From an uncultured Bacteroides sp. (GTDB lineage Bacteria; Bacteroidota; Bacteroidia; Bacteroidales; Bacteroidaceae): DNA of 33,140 nt. The translations under genes and the position numbers were made by a program. How positions within the stretch are numbered: position 1 is the first letter of the stretch; the number at the start of each line of letters is the position of its first letter. The notes under the pieces are model-generated. The model did no database searches. It was not told the origin of the DNA and worked only from the letters and a program-made list of their open reading frames with translations. Positions 9,010 to 16,189 of this stretch are shown here, one piece after another. The DNA is taken from contig CAMAFR010000029.1 in NCBI GenBank assembly GCA_945833835.1, positions 1-33,140 on the forward strand. Reading direction: 5' to 3'.

Positions 9010-9108
9010 TTATCTTTGTTGGCATACATACACTAACTCCCGCTTCACTTCATTGCTAAAGTAAAAGTAGAAAAAGTAAAAGAATGAATATGTCGCAAAA
9101 GTCTTCAT
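9010..9108 (-). CDS. Phe/Tyr-rich leader peptide of the aromatic operon
   Basis: A 32-codon ORF, ATG at 9108 and TAA at 9010, in the leader of pheA. Residues 9-17 are FFYFFYFYF, nine aromatic residues in a row; in total 7 Phe and 5 Tyr of 32. This is the hallmark of attenuator leader peptides such as enteric PheL. Codons 15-17 (TTTTACTTT, 9066-9058 region) can pair with GAAGTGAAG just downstream (9 bp with G-U pairs, loop AGCAAT), giving the 1:2 hairpin. The sequence GAAGCGGGAGTTAG (9046-9033) can pair with the terminator arm (13 of 14 bases), giving the 2:3 antiterminator. No clear Shine-Dalgarno sequence, as is common in Bacteroidetes. The mixed Phe/Tyr run fits an operon that makes both amino acids. 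Confidence 0.82.
   Translation of the reverse strand: MKTFATYSFFYFFYFYFSNEVKRELVYVCQQR
9033..9067 (-). promoter_or_regulatory. Leader regions 1 and 2 (1:2 hairpin / antiterminator arm)
   Basis: UUUUACUUU (codons 15-17) and GAAGUGAAG form a 9-bp hairpin with three G-U pairs. The second segment continues as GAAGCGGGAGUUAG, which matches CUAAAUCCCGCUUC at 8993-8980 in 13 of 14 positions. Stalling on the aromatic codons would open the first hairpin and free the second segment. Confidence 0.7.
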
Positions 9109-9137
9109 TTGTTACTAATTTGTTAGTGTTAACGTTG

Positions 9138-9166
9138 CAAAAGTAATACTTTTCCTATAAATGCAA
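9138..9166 (-). promoter_or_regulatory. Promoter of the attenuated aromatic operon
   Basis: Minus-strand TACTTTTG (9145-9138) fits the TAnnTTTG -7 box, with TTG (9166-9164) 18 bp upstream as -33. Predicted transcript start is near 9131, about 23 nt before the leader ATG, so the leader peptide and attenuator are both transcribed. Confidence 0.6.
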
Positions 9167-9179
9167 GCGGATTCTACGA

Positions 9180-9208
9180 TTTTTTTTGTGCGCACACGAA
9201 AAAAAACG
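9180..9208. terminator. Bidirectional hairpin after the AraC gene
   Basis: A T-run, GTGCGCACAC and an A-run (9180-9208) give a hairpin with a U-run on the minus strand, 20 bp after the AraC stop. It separates AraC from the pheA promoter. Confidence 0.55.
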
Positions 9209-9228
9209 CATGGTCGGAGCAGTGTCGG

Positions 9229-10182
9229 CTACCGGCGGACGGGCGGATGCGGACGGTTGTTTCCGGGTGTGTCCTTCTTTCGGGCCGCTTCTTGCGGGTC
9301 GGTGCCTTTGCGGTATTTCAAGGGGGAAATGCCTGTCTTGTTCCGGAACATCCGTGTGAAATGGTTGGGATAGGCAAATCCCAGTTCTTCTGCTATTTCG
9401 TTTACGCTCATCGAGGTTTCCTCCAGCAGGTGCTTGGCGGCTTGTATCACTTTGTTCTGTATGTATTCTTGGGCGGTGGTGTGCAGTTCGCGTTTCACCA
9501 AATCACCGAAATAGTTGGCCGACAGATTGAACTGGCCGGCGCACCAGCTCACGGTGGGCTGCCCTTCTTGTGCCGGCAGGCCGCTCGACAGGTAGTTGTC
9601 TATCAAGAGGTCCAGTTTCCCTTTCAGACCGTTGTCGGCCGATACCCGAAGGGCAAACTGGCGTTCGAAGAACCGTTTGCAATAGCTCAGCAGGTGTCCG
9701 ATGCAGAGGCGGAGCATGTGGTTGGTCAGGTAGTCGGTGTCGGAGTGCAGCTCGGCATAGAGGTTGGCGAAACTGTTCAGGATGATGCCCCGTTCGGTTT
9801 CGGACAGCTCAAGTGCCTCGTACACGTCGTGCTGGAAGAAGTCGAACATATAGAAGTCGCGTCCCAATCCTGAGTTGGCCAGCAGTTCGGGGCGGAAGGC
9901 CAGCATCCATCCGCGCGGTTTGCGGGTATAGTCCAGGTGCATGGAGACCACTTGTCCCGGCCGGAGCGAGAAGATGGTGCCTGCCCGGTAGCGGACACAC
10001 TTCCCGTTGCGTACCAGCTCGCCGAAGTCGTTGTCCATGAGCACGATGCAATACATGTCGAAGTCCATGGGCTCGTAAAGTGTCAGGTCGGCTCTGGACA
10101 GGTCGCCCACCGCCACGTAAGGGTGGACCGTTGCCTGATGGAAATAGCTGTTGTATTCGCTGATGTCTTGGATGACTTTCAT
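9229..10182 (-). CDS. AraC-family transcriptional regulator
   Basis: A 317-residue regulator. The C-terminal ~100 residues are an AraC double helix-turn-helix: FNLSANYFGDLVKRE and VNEIAEELGFAYPNHFTRMF, ending in the usual GISPLKYRK near residue 295. The N-terminal ~200 residues look like the cupin-type sensor of this family (GTIFSLRPGQV, FYMFDFF). It is divergent from the aromatic amino acid lyase gene across a 227-bp gap that holds repeated TGGT-type half-sites, so control of that gene is a reasonable guess. The ligand cannot be read from the sequence. Confidence 0.92.
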   Translation of the reverse strand: MKVIQDISEYNSYFHQATVHPYVAVGDLSRADLTLYEPMDFDMYCIVLMDNDFGELVRNGKCVRYRAGTIFSLRPGQVVSMHLDYTRKPRGWMLAFRPELLANSGLGRDFYMFDFFQHDVYEALELSETERGIILNSFANLYAELHSDTDYLTNHMLRLCIGHLLSYCKRFFERQFALRVSADNGLKGKLDLLIDNYLSSGLPAQEGQPTVSWCAGQFNLSANYFGDLVKRELHTTAQEYIQNKVIQAAKHLLEETSMSVNEIAEELGFAYPNHFTRMFRNKTGISPLKYRKGTDPQEAARKKDTPGNNRPHPPVRR

Positions 10183-10218
10183 ACGGCATTGCGGTTGGAA
10201 ACGGTTCTTCTATGGGGG

Positions 10219-10226
10219 CAAAGATA
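10219..10226 (-). promoter_or_regulatory. -7 box for the AraC gene
   Basis: Minus-strand TATCTTTG fits TAnnTTTG, 36 bp before the ATG at 10182. Confidence 0.5.
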
Positions 10227-10230
10227 ATAA

Positions 10231-10274
10231 ATATGGTAGATATTCGGTAATTATGGTCAATAATATTGGTAGAT
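10231..10274. promoter_or_regulatory. Candidate operator: four GGT half-sites between AraC and lyase genes
   Basis: tATGGTagat, tTCGGTaatt, tATGGTcaat and aTTGGTagat place GGT at 10235, 10246, 10255 and 10268, roughly one helical turn apart. AraC proteins bind direct repeats on one face of DNA. It sits between the two divergent -7 boxes. Candidate only. Confidence 0.4.
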
Positions 10275-10343
10275 TGTTGAAAAAACAGGAATTAAGGTCT
10301 TTTTATCAGTAATCTTGTTCGTAGCTGGGAAGAGGCTTCTTCC

Positions 10344-10351
10344 TACCTTTG
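10344..10351 (+). promoter_or_regulatory. -7 box for the aromatic lyase gene
   Basis: TACCTTTG fits TAnnTTTG, 59 bp before the ATG at 10410. There is no well-spaced -33 TTG, which is compatible with dependence on an activator. Confidence 0.5.
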
Positions 10352-10409
10352 GCGCACCGCTTGTAAGAGAATCATATTAAATCAAAACTATAAAAAACAA
10401 CTCCAACTT

Positions 10410-11858
10410 ATGGCAGTAAAATTTTATCAATCCGAGAACCAGGTACCTCTGGAAATGCACAAAGTGCGTGTAGTACAAAAATTAACCCTGTTGCCCGTAG
10501 AACAACGCTTGAAATGTATTCAAGAAGCCGGAAACAATACCTTCCTGTTGCAGAACAAGGATATCTATATGGATATGCTGACGGACAGTGGTGTCAATGC
10601 CATGTCGGACAAGCAGACGGCGGCCATGCACATCGCCGACGATTCGTATGCCGGCAGTGAGACGTTCAACCGCTACAAGGCAGCAGTGAAGGAAGTCTTC
10701 GGTACAGACTATCTGTTGCCCGCCCATCAGGGACGTGCCTGCGAGAACATCCTGGCAGAAGCGTTTGTCAAGCCCGGCAAGGTGGCTATCATGAACTTCC
10801 ATTTCACAACGACCAAAGCCCACATTACCCGTTGTGGAGGTGAGGTGCTGGAGCTGGTGGCCAAGAAAGGTCTGTTGCCGCAAAGCGATGACCCGTTTAA
10901 AGGAGATTTCGACCTGGAAGAGCTCAAGAAGACCATCGAGGCCTACGGACCGGAGAATGTGGCGTTTGTCCGTGTGGAGTCGGGTACCAACCTGATTGGC
11001 GGTCAGCCGGTTTCATTGGAGAATATGTTGGCGGTAGCCGACATCTGCCATAACTATGGTGTATTGAGCGTGCTGGACGCTTCTTTGTTGCAGGACAACG
11101 TGTATTTCATGAAGACCCGTGAGGCGCAGTGCAAGTATATGACGACCAAACAGATTTATCATTTGTTGGCCGACAAGATGGACATCATCTATTTCTCGGC
11201 CCGTAAGCTGGGATTTGCCCGTGGCGGTGGTATCACCAGTCATAACGGGGCCCTCATCAAGAGCATGATGGAGTACATTCCGCTGTACGAGGGCTTCCTG
11301 ACCTATGGCGGTATCGATGTGCGCACCATCGAGAGCATTACCGAAGGTCTGTATGAAAGCCTGGATATGGATTATATCAGCCACGGCCCGGAGTTCATCG
11401 CTTACTTAGTGAAAGAGCTGGATGATTACGGTGTGCCGATGATCAAGCCGGCCGGCGGCCTGGGTGCGCATCTGAACTGCTCGGAAATTGTTCCGAACCT
11501 GCCGCACAACCAGTATCCCGCAGCTGCGGTGGGAGCGGCCCTTTACATTGCCGGCGGTATCCGCGGTATGGAACGTGGTACAGTGAGTGAGCAGCGCGAA
11601 CCGGATGGCACCGAACGTTATGCCGAACTGGAGTTGCTGCGTCTGGCCTTGCCGCGCCGCGTCTTCACGTTGAGCCAGGTGAAGTATTGTGCCGACCGTG
11701 TGAAATGGATGTGGGACAACCGCGAGCTGATTGGCGGTCTGCAGTGGGTGGAAGAACCCAAGGTGCTCCGTTTCTTCTTCGGCCGCATGAAGGAAATCGG
11801 CCATTGGCAAGAAGACTTGGTCTGCAAGTTCCGCGAAGATTTTGGCGACAGCCTCTGA
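10410..11858 (+). CDS. Tryptophanase / tyrosine phenol-lyase family beta-eliminating lyase
   Basis: PLP enzyme that splits an aromatic amino acid into pyruvate, ammonia and indole or phenol. At 482 residues it is slightly longer than usual (about 456-475). Family marks are HQGR (106-109), TNLIGGQPVS (193-202), the aspartate D223, PLP lysine K266 in FSARKLGFARGGG, YEGFLTYGG, and MERG...LALPRRVFT. Two substrate positions look like tyrosine phenol-lyase: T133 in FTTTK (Asp in tryptophanases) and R389 in MERG (hydrophobic in tryptophanases). Two conserved residues are changed: the Arg three after the PLP-ring aspartate is L226, and the Lys before the PLP lysine is R265. Specificity is therefore uncertain. 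Single-gene unit, divergent from an AraC gene. Confidence 0.85.
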   Translation: MAVKFYQSENQVPLEMHKVRVVQKLTLLPVEQRLKCIQEAGNNTFLLQNKDIYMDMLTDSGVNAMSDKQTAAMHIADDSYAGSETFNRYKAAVKEVFGTDYLLPAHQGRACENILAEAFVKPGKVAIMNFHFTTTKAHITRCGGEVLELVAKKGLLPQSDDPFKGDFDLEELKKTIEAYGPENVAFVRVESGTNLIGGQPVSLENMLAVADICHNYGVLSVLDASLLQDNVYFMKTREAQCKYMTTKQIYHLLADKMDIIYFSARKLGFARGGGITSHNGALIKSMMEYIPLYEGFLTYGGIDVRTIESITEGLYESLDMDYISHGPEFIAYLVKELDDYGVPMIKPAGGLGAHLNCSEIVPNLPHNQYPAAAVGAALYIAGGIRGMERGTVSEQREPDGTERYAELELLRLALPRRVFTLSQVKYCADRVKWMWDNRELIGGLQWVEEPKVLRFFFGRMKEIGHWQEDLVCKFREDFGDSL

Positions 11859-11878
11859 TAGGACAGACAGCGTAAAGA

Positions 11879-11932
11879 CAGTCCGGCAGCGGTCTGGTTG
11901 TGTTCATAGACAACCGGGCGGCTGCCGGACTG
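11879..11932. terminator. Convergent hairpin between lyase and TPR genes
   Basis: CAGTCCGGCAGC (11879-11890) pairs with GCTGCCGGACTG (11921-11932), with an inner GGTTGT/ACAACC stem. It lies between two convergent gene ends. The U-runs are weak. Confidence 0.6.
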
Positions 11933-11939
11933 CTGTTTG

Positions 11940-12866
11940 TCAGTGGTTGTCGAACGTCCCGGAGATGCGTTGCTCGCAGGCCGGATTCAGTTCGATGGCT
12001 TTTTTGATGTCTGCTATCGAGCCTTCTTTATCACCGGCCTGTAGGCGGGCGCGTCCCCGTTCGGCATACAGCAGGGAGTTTTCGGGCATCAGGTCAATGG
12101 CTTCATCGTACAGGCGGAGCGCGTCCTCGGTCTGCCGGGTGAGGAGCAGCAGATTTCCCTTGAGGCGGTAGGCCTTTTCATTGAACGGATTCATCTCCAA
12201 GACCGCGTCCAGGCAAGTGGCCGCCGCATCGGTGTCGCCGGTGGTGGCCAGTATCTCACTTTTCAGCAGCAGGGCCTCTTCGCTGGGCTCGGCTGCCGAC
12301 AAAACTTTTTCTACGTCTTCCAGTGCGTCTTTGGCCTGTCCCATGTGCCACAACACTTCGGCACGCAGCAGGTAAGCGTCGGCCAAGGTTTCATCATAGG
12401 ACAGGGCTTGGGTCAGCAGGACAATGGCCTGCAGGAAGTTCTGTTCGCCGTAAGCAGCCTTGCCGGCCAGGTAGTGGGCCAGTGGGTTCCGTTCGTCCAA
12501 GGCAATGGCCTGCCCGGCAGCCTTTCCCATGCCGGTATAGTCTTCTTGCAGGAAACAGAGATGGGCCAGCGTGAGCCATATTTGGGGTTGGCCTGTTTCC
12601 CGTTCGACAAATTGCTCCAATAAGGTGCGTGCGTCCGTCAGCCGTTGCAGCTGCAAGTAAGACTTGGCCAGGCAAAGTACCGTCTCTACATCGCTGCCGT
12701 TCAAGGCAAGCGCCTCTTCGAAGCATCGGATGGCGTAAGGCAACTGACCGATGTTGCGGGCACGGATGCCATCGTATTTCAAGATGTCAAAATTTCGTTG
12801 CTCCTGTTGCTGTTGTCTATCGTTTTTCTGTTCGTTTTTTCCTAATAAGGATGATAAAAAGCCCAT
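11940..12866 (-). CDS. Tetratricopeptide repeat protein
   Basis: A 308-residue protein with no signal peptide. After a short Gln-rich stretch (about 14-24) it consists of about seven TPR-like helical pairs, for example GQLPYAIRCFEEALALNG (39-56), QNFLQAIVLLTQALSYDE, ALRLYDEAIDLMPENS and KEGSIADIKKAIELNP. TPR proteins are scaffolds for protein contacts; nothing shows the partner. Divergent from the TapB-like gene with closely spaced promoters. Confidence 0.85.
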   Translation of the reverse strand: MGFLSSLLGKNEQKNDRQQQQEQRNFDILKYDGIRARNIGQLPYAIRCFEEALALNGSDVETVLCLAKSYLQLQRLTDARTLLEQFVERETGQPQIWLTLAHLCFLQEDYTGMGKAAGQAIALDERNPLAHYLAGKAAYGEQNFLQAIVLLTQALSYDETLADAYLLRAEVLWHMGQAKDALEDVEKVLSAAEPSEEALLLKSEILATTGDTDAAATCLDAVLEMNPFNEKAYRLKGNLLLLTRQTEDALRLYDEAIDLMPENSLLYAERGRARLQAGDKEGSIADIKKAIELNPACEQRISGTFDNH

Positions 12867-12894
12867 GATAAGATTGTTTAATAATTTAGAGAAG

Positions 12895-12923
12895 CAAATA
12901 TAAAGAGAAAATCACTAAGTTTG
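12895..12923. promoter_or_regulatory. Back-to-back -7 boxes of TPR and TapB-like genes
   Basis: Minus-strand TATATTTG (12902-12895) serves the TPR gene and plus-strand TAAGTTTG (12916-12923) serves the TapB-like gene. Only 13 bp separate them, so the two promoters may compete or share a regulator. Confidence 0.5.
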
Positions 12924-12951
12924 TACTTCATGAATTAAAGATTTGCCGATT

Positions 12952-13668
12952 ATGAAAAAGTTAGGAATGTTGGTACTGGCCTTGCTGGTATGCCCTGTTG
13001 CTCATGCGCAGTATTTCTGCACGACAAACGGGACGGAATTGCATTATGTGAATTATGATGATGTCGGGCAGAGCACCTCATCGGAAACGATGACGGTGGC
13101 GAACGCTGTGAACAAGGGAGGTTTTACGGGGAGTGCCGAGTATTACGACAAGATTGTCACGACTAAGATGAAGAACAATACCAGCTATACCAAGTTTAAT
13201 TGGATTTATGATGGAACCAATACGGTCTGTGTAGAGGATTTGATGTACGGACCGTATATAGCTTCTGATTCTGATCCGGCCCGGTACTCGGAGGATATTA
13301 AGAACGCCATGTTGCTGGATGCCAAGTTCAATGGTGACAATTCATTGACATTGAATGAAAAGGCATCAGGTGGAGAAGCCTTGCCCGACCGTACTTTCTC
13401 GTATAACGTCAGCGGAATGCTGAAAAAAGAGGTGATTCTGTCGGGTGGGTCTTATCTGGCTCCTGAGAAAGTGAGCACGACGGCAGGGAAATTTGATTGC
13501 ATCAAGATTACCTATCTGCAGCAGACCAAACAGATGTTGAAGAAAGAGACCTTCCGTGTCACCGAGTGGTATGCGGAAGACATAGGGCTGGTGAAGCGTG
13601 AGGTCTATACGACCAAGGGCAAGCTCCGCAGCAAGAAGCTGCTGACGAAAATCGTGGAGAAAGACTGA
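12952..13668 (+). CDS. Exported TapB-like protein
   Basis: A 238-residue protein from the ATG at 12952; an upstream in-frame TTG at 12943 would fall before the signal peptide and is less likely. It has a clear signal peptide ending AHAQ (residue 20). The mature part is beta-rich, with YVNYDDVGQ, GKFDCIKITYLQQTK, WYAEDIGLVKREVY and KLRSKKLLTKI near the end, like the TapB/DUF3108-type lipid-binding-like beta proteins common in Bacteroidetes. There is no lipobox cysteine; predicted periplasmic. Function unknown. Confidence 0.75.
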   Translation: MKKLGMLVLALLVCPVAHAQYFCTTNGTELHYVNYDDVGQSTSSETMTVANAVNKGGFTGSAEYYDKIVTTKMKNNTSYTKFNWIYDGTNTVCVEDLMYGPYIASDSDPARYSEDIKNAMLLDAKFNGDNSLTLNEKASGGEALPDRTFSYNVSGMLKKEVILSGGSYLAPEKVSTTAGKFDCIKITYLQQTKQMLKKETFRVTEWYAEDIGLVKREVYTTKGKLRSKKLLTKIVEKD

Positions 13669-13700
13669 CGGCTTTGCCGACAAGCAGACCCTGAAAAAAA

Positions 13701-13742
13701 CGGCTGCCCGCCGGAACCAAAGAGGATTCCGGTGGGCAGCCG
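13701..13742. terminator. Intrinsic terminator after the GH20 gene
   Basis: CGGCTGCCCGCCGGAA (13701-13716) pairs with TTCCGGTGGGCAGCCG (13727-13742), one G-U pair. On the minus strand it is followed by seven T (13700-13694), so it ends the GH20 transcript. It may also help stop the convergent TapB-like transcript. Confidence 0.85.
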
Positions 13743-13777
13743 TACTTATGTCGGGAGGGAAGACCTGCCGGGAGTCA

Positions 13778-16081
13778 TCAGTGCATATACAAATGAGTCG
13801 GGTCAAGGTGCTGGCCTTTGCTGTCGGCCACTTTCAGTTGCAGGGTACCACCGTTGCTGTCAAAGTAGCGCAGCTCAATGGAGTGATAGCCTTTGCGCAA
13901 GGCCTTCTGTCCGGTCATTTCTTTCGGGGCGTGAGGTCCGTCATTGTCAATCACCAGTTCCTTGTCGATGGACAGCGTGCTGCCATCGTCCGACAGGAGT
14001 GCAAACGAGTAAATGTCGTCTTCCGGAACGTTGATATAACCGGTGATAATCAGGCCGATGTTGCCTTGGGCTTCTTTCGGGATGACGGCATCTTCCACCC
14101 GATAGTTGCCTTTGAGGGGAGCAGTGGCAATGTCGGCGCATTTGTTGCCTCTGAAGTTGTGCCATGCGGCGTTCAGACCCGGTGTGCTGGGAGCCGTCTG
14201 GGTGGCCGGCGCATATTCGCTCTTGATGAAGCGCGTCTTGACGATATCCCCTTTCTTTCCGTTCGGGCGGAAAGTGCGGAAGGTAAACTCGGTGGTTTCT
14301 GTCACCTGGATGGGACCTTCGTATTTGGTGGAGTTGAGGGTGGGCAGACTGCCGTCGGTGGTGTAACGGATGTCTGCTGACGGGTCAATGCAGGTCACGT
14401 TCACCGTGCCTTCGTCAATAAAGGCATTCGTTTCGTTGAATCCTTCCAGATCCGGAATGCGGTAGGTGATGTCCATGATGTTGAGTCGTCTGAACTGGTC
14501 GGCCATACGTGTCTGGAACGCTTCCCAATCCTTCTGTTCGGGGTTGCTCCAGCCCAGTTCGGCGATGGCCAGCATACGCGGTGCCGTCATGTACAGCATC
14601 CGTTCGCGTGACGGAATCCATTCACACCAGATGTTGCCTTGCACTCCCATGATGAGGGCATTCTGTTGTTCAGTCATGCCTTCCAGTTCGGGCACGTAGT
14701 TGTAGATGTTGATGACACTCTTCTTGTCCTGCTGGTAGTCTAAGTAGAAGGGCGAGTTGGGCGTATAGATGACCTTGTTGCCGTGGGCGGTTGCCTCGCG
14801 TGAAGCGTTCTTCGACCAGCTTCGCCACCACATGACGGTTGAGGTTTCCGACAGGCCGCCTTCGATGATTTCATCCCAGCCAATCATCTCTTTGCCGTTG
14901 GCATTGAAGAACTCTTCCATCTGATGGGTGAACCAAGCCTGAAGGGCTTCTTCTGTCTTCAGTCCTTTGGTGCGCATGCGTCGTTGGCAGTCGGGGCATT
15001 TCTTCCAGTTGGTTTTCTCTACCTCATCCCCGCCGATGTGCACGTATTTGTAGGGGAACAGCTGGAAGATTTCCTTGTAGACATTCTTGCAGAACTCGAT
15101 GGCGTTGTCCTTGCCCGGGCAGACGGGAGAAGAGAAGGTCGTCCCCCAGCCGGTATTGTCTGTACAGGCCAAGCCCTTATAGTTGCTCACAGCCGCCAGC
15201 ATGTGGCCCGGCATATCCACTTCGGGGACGATGTCGATGCCCCGGATGCTGGCATACTGTATGATGTCGCGGATGTCGTCCTGCGTATAGAAGCCACCGT
15301 AAAGGGTATCTCCGTTCTCGATGTGCAGTTTGTCCGTCGGGATTTCGTAGTCCGGATTGTCCTCTTTCTGGGCCAGGTGGATGCAGTCACGGTCGTGGCT
15401 GTTGAAGGTGCGCCAGGCACCTTTCTGGGTCAGCAAGGGATACTGTTTGATTTCGATGCGCCAGCCCTGGTCGTCGGTGAGATGCCAGTGGAACTTGTTC
15501 ATCTTGTAGAGGGACATCAGGTCCAGCAATTCTTTGATTTCTGCTGTGTTGTAAAAGTGGCGGGACACGTCCAGCATCAGTCCTCTCCATTCGTAGCGGG
15601 GACTGTCGGCGATGGTCACGGCAGGGATGGCCCATGGGGTGCCTTTGGCAACGCTTTTCGACTCGATGGCGGCCGGGAGCAGTTGGCGCAGGGTGGCGAT
15701 GCCCGAGATGACGCCTCCATATCCGTTTCCGGTGATGCTGACTTGCTGCGGGGTAGCTTTCAGGGCATAACTGCCTTCTTTTCCGTCAGGAGTCAAGGAG
15801 AGCACAATGTCGCCCGCTCCTTCTTTGAAGGATAATTGATAGCCGGTGGCGGTAGACAACAGTTCGGACAGGTAGGAAGCGGCCGGCAGCAGTTCGGGAT
15901 GGGTATAGCCGATGACGGCATTGTTTTTCAAAACAAATGTACCGCCGGTTTCCGTCACCTGGTTAGGGAGAGGGAGCAGTGAGATTTTTTCTGTTTGTAC
16001 GGAGCCGGAGCAAGCGGCAAACAACAGACTGCCTGCAAGAATACAAGCAAAGGACAGTTTTTGATAGAACCTTTTTTTCAT
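13778..16081 (-). CDS. GH20 beta-N-acetylhexosaminidase lipoprotein with PA14 domain
   Basis: Removes terminal beta-linked GlcNAc or GalNAc from glycans. Residues 1-24 are a lipoprotein signal with lipobox LFAAC (C24), so the protein is probably on the cell surface or in the periplasm. Residues about 33-155 form the GH20b N-terminal domain. The GH20 barrel follows (about 163-500), with DVSRHFY, FHWHLTDDQGWRIEI and the catalytic Asp-Glu pair D352-E353 in HIGGDEVEKTNW. A chitobiase-like domain (TRYTTDGSLPTLNS) precedes a PA14-type C-terminal domain (about 635-767: GYINVPEDDIYSFALLSDDG), a likely glycan-binding module. No SusC/SusD genes lie nearby, so it is not in a standard polysaccharide utilisation locus. 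Confidence 0.95.
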   Translation of the reverse strand: MKKRFYQKLSFACILAGSLLFAACSGSVQTEKISLLPLPNQVTETGGTFVLKNNAVIGYTHPELLPAASYLSELLSTATGYQLSFKEGAGDIVLSLTPDGKEGSYALKATPQQVSITGNGYGGVISGIATLRQLLPAAIESKSVAKGTPWAIPAVTIADSPRYEWRGLMLDVSRHFYNTAEIKELLDLMSLYKMNKFHWHLTDDQGWRIEIKQYPLLTQKGAWRTFNSHDRDCIHLAQKEDNPDYEIPTDKLHIENGDTLYGGFYTQDDIRDIIQYASIRGIDIVPEVDMPGHMLAAVSNYKGLACTDNTGWGTTFSSPVCPGKDNAIEFCKNVYKEIFQLFPYKYVHIGGDEVEKTNWKKCPDCQRRMRTKGLKTEEALQAWFTHQMEEFFNANGKEMIGWDEIIEGGLSETSTVMWWRSWSKNASREATAHGNKVIYTPNSPFYLDYQQDKKSVINIYNYVPELEGMTEQQNALIMGVQGNIWCEWIPSRERMLYMTAPRMLAIAELGWSNPEQKDWEAFQTRMADQFRRLNIMDITYRIPDLEGFNETNAFIDEGTVNVTCIDPSADIRYTTDGSLPTLNSTKYEGPIQVTETTEFTFRTFRPNGKKGDIVKTRFIKSEYAPATQTAPSTPGLNAAWHNFRGNKCADIATAPLKGNYRVEDAVIPKEAQGNIGLIITGYINVPEDDIYSFALLSDDGSTLSIDKELVIDNDGPHAPKEMTGQKALRKGYHSIELRYFDSNGGTLQLKVADSKGQHLDPTHLYMH

Positions 16082-16110
16082 GTGCGGTTAGTATTAGAAT
16101 ATGAGTGATG

Positions 16111-16118
16111 CAAAAATA
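16111..16118 (-). promoter_or_regulatory. -7 box for the GH20 gene
   Basis: Minus-strand TATTTTTG fits TAnnTTTG, 29 bp before the ATG at 16081. Confidence 0.5.
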
Positions 16119-16189
16119 AGGAATCTTTCGTAGAATCGGCAGATTTGACAGGAAATAATTCGTCGTGCAGCTGTTTCGGCAGAGAGGCT

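Noticed and set aside
10352..10409. TnaC-like leader peptide before the aromatic lyase
   Set aside because: No short ORF with a Trp codon is found in the leader.
12943..12951. TTG start for the TapB-like gene
   Set aside because: The ATG at 12952 directly begins a standard signal peptide.
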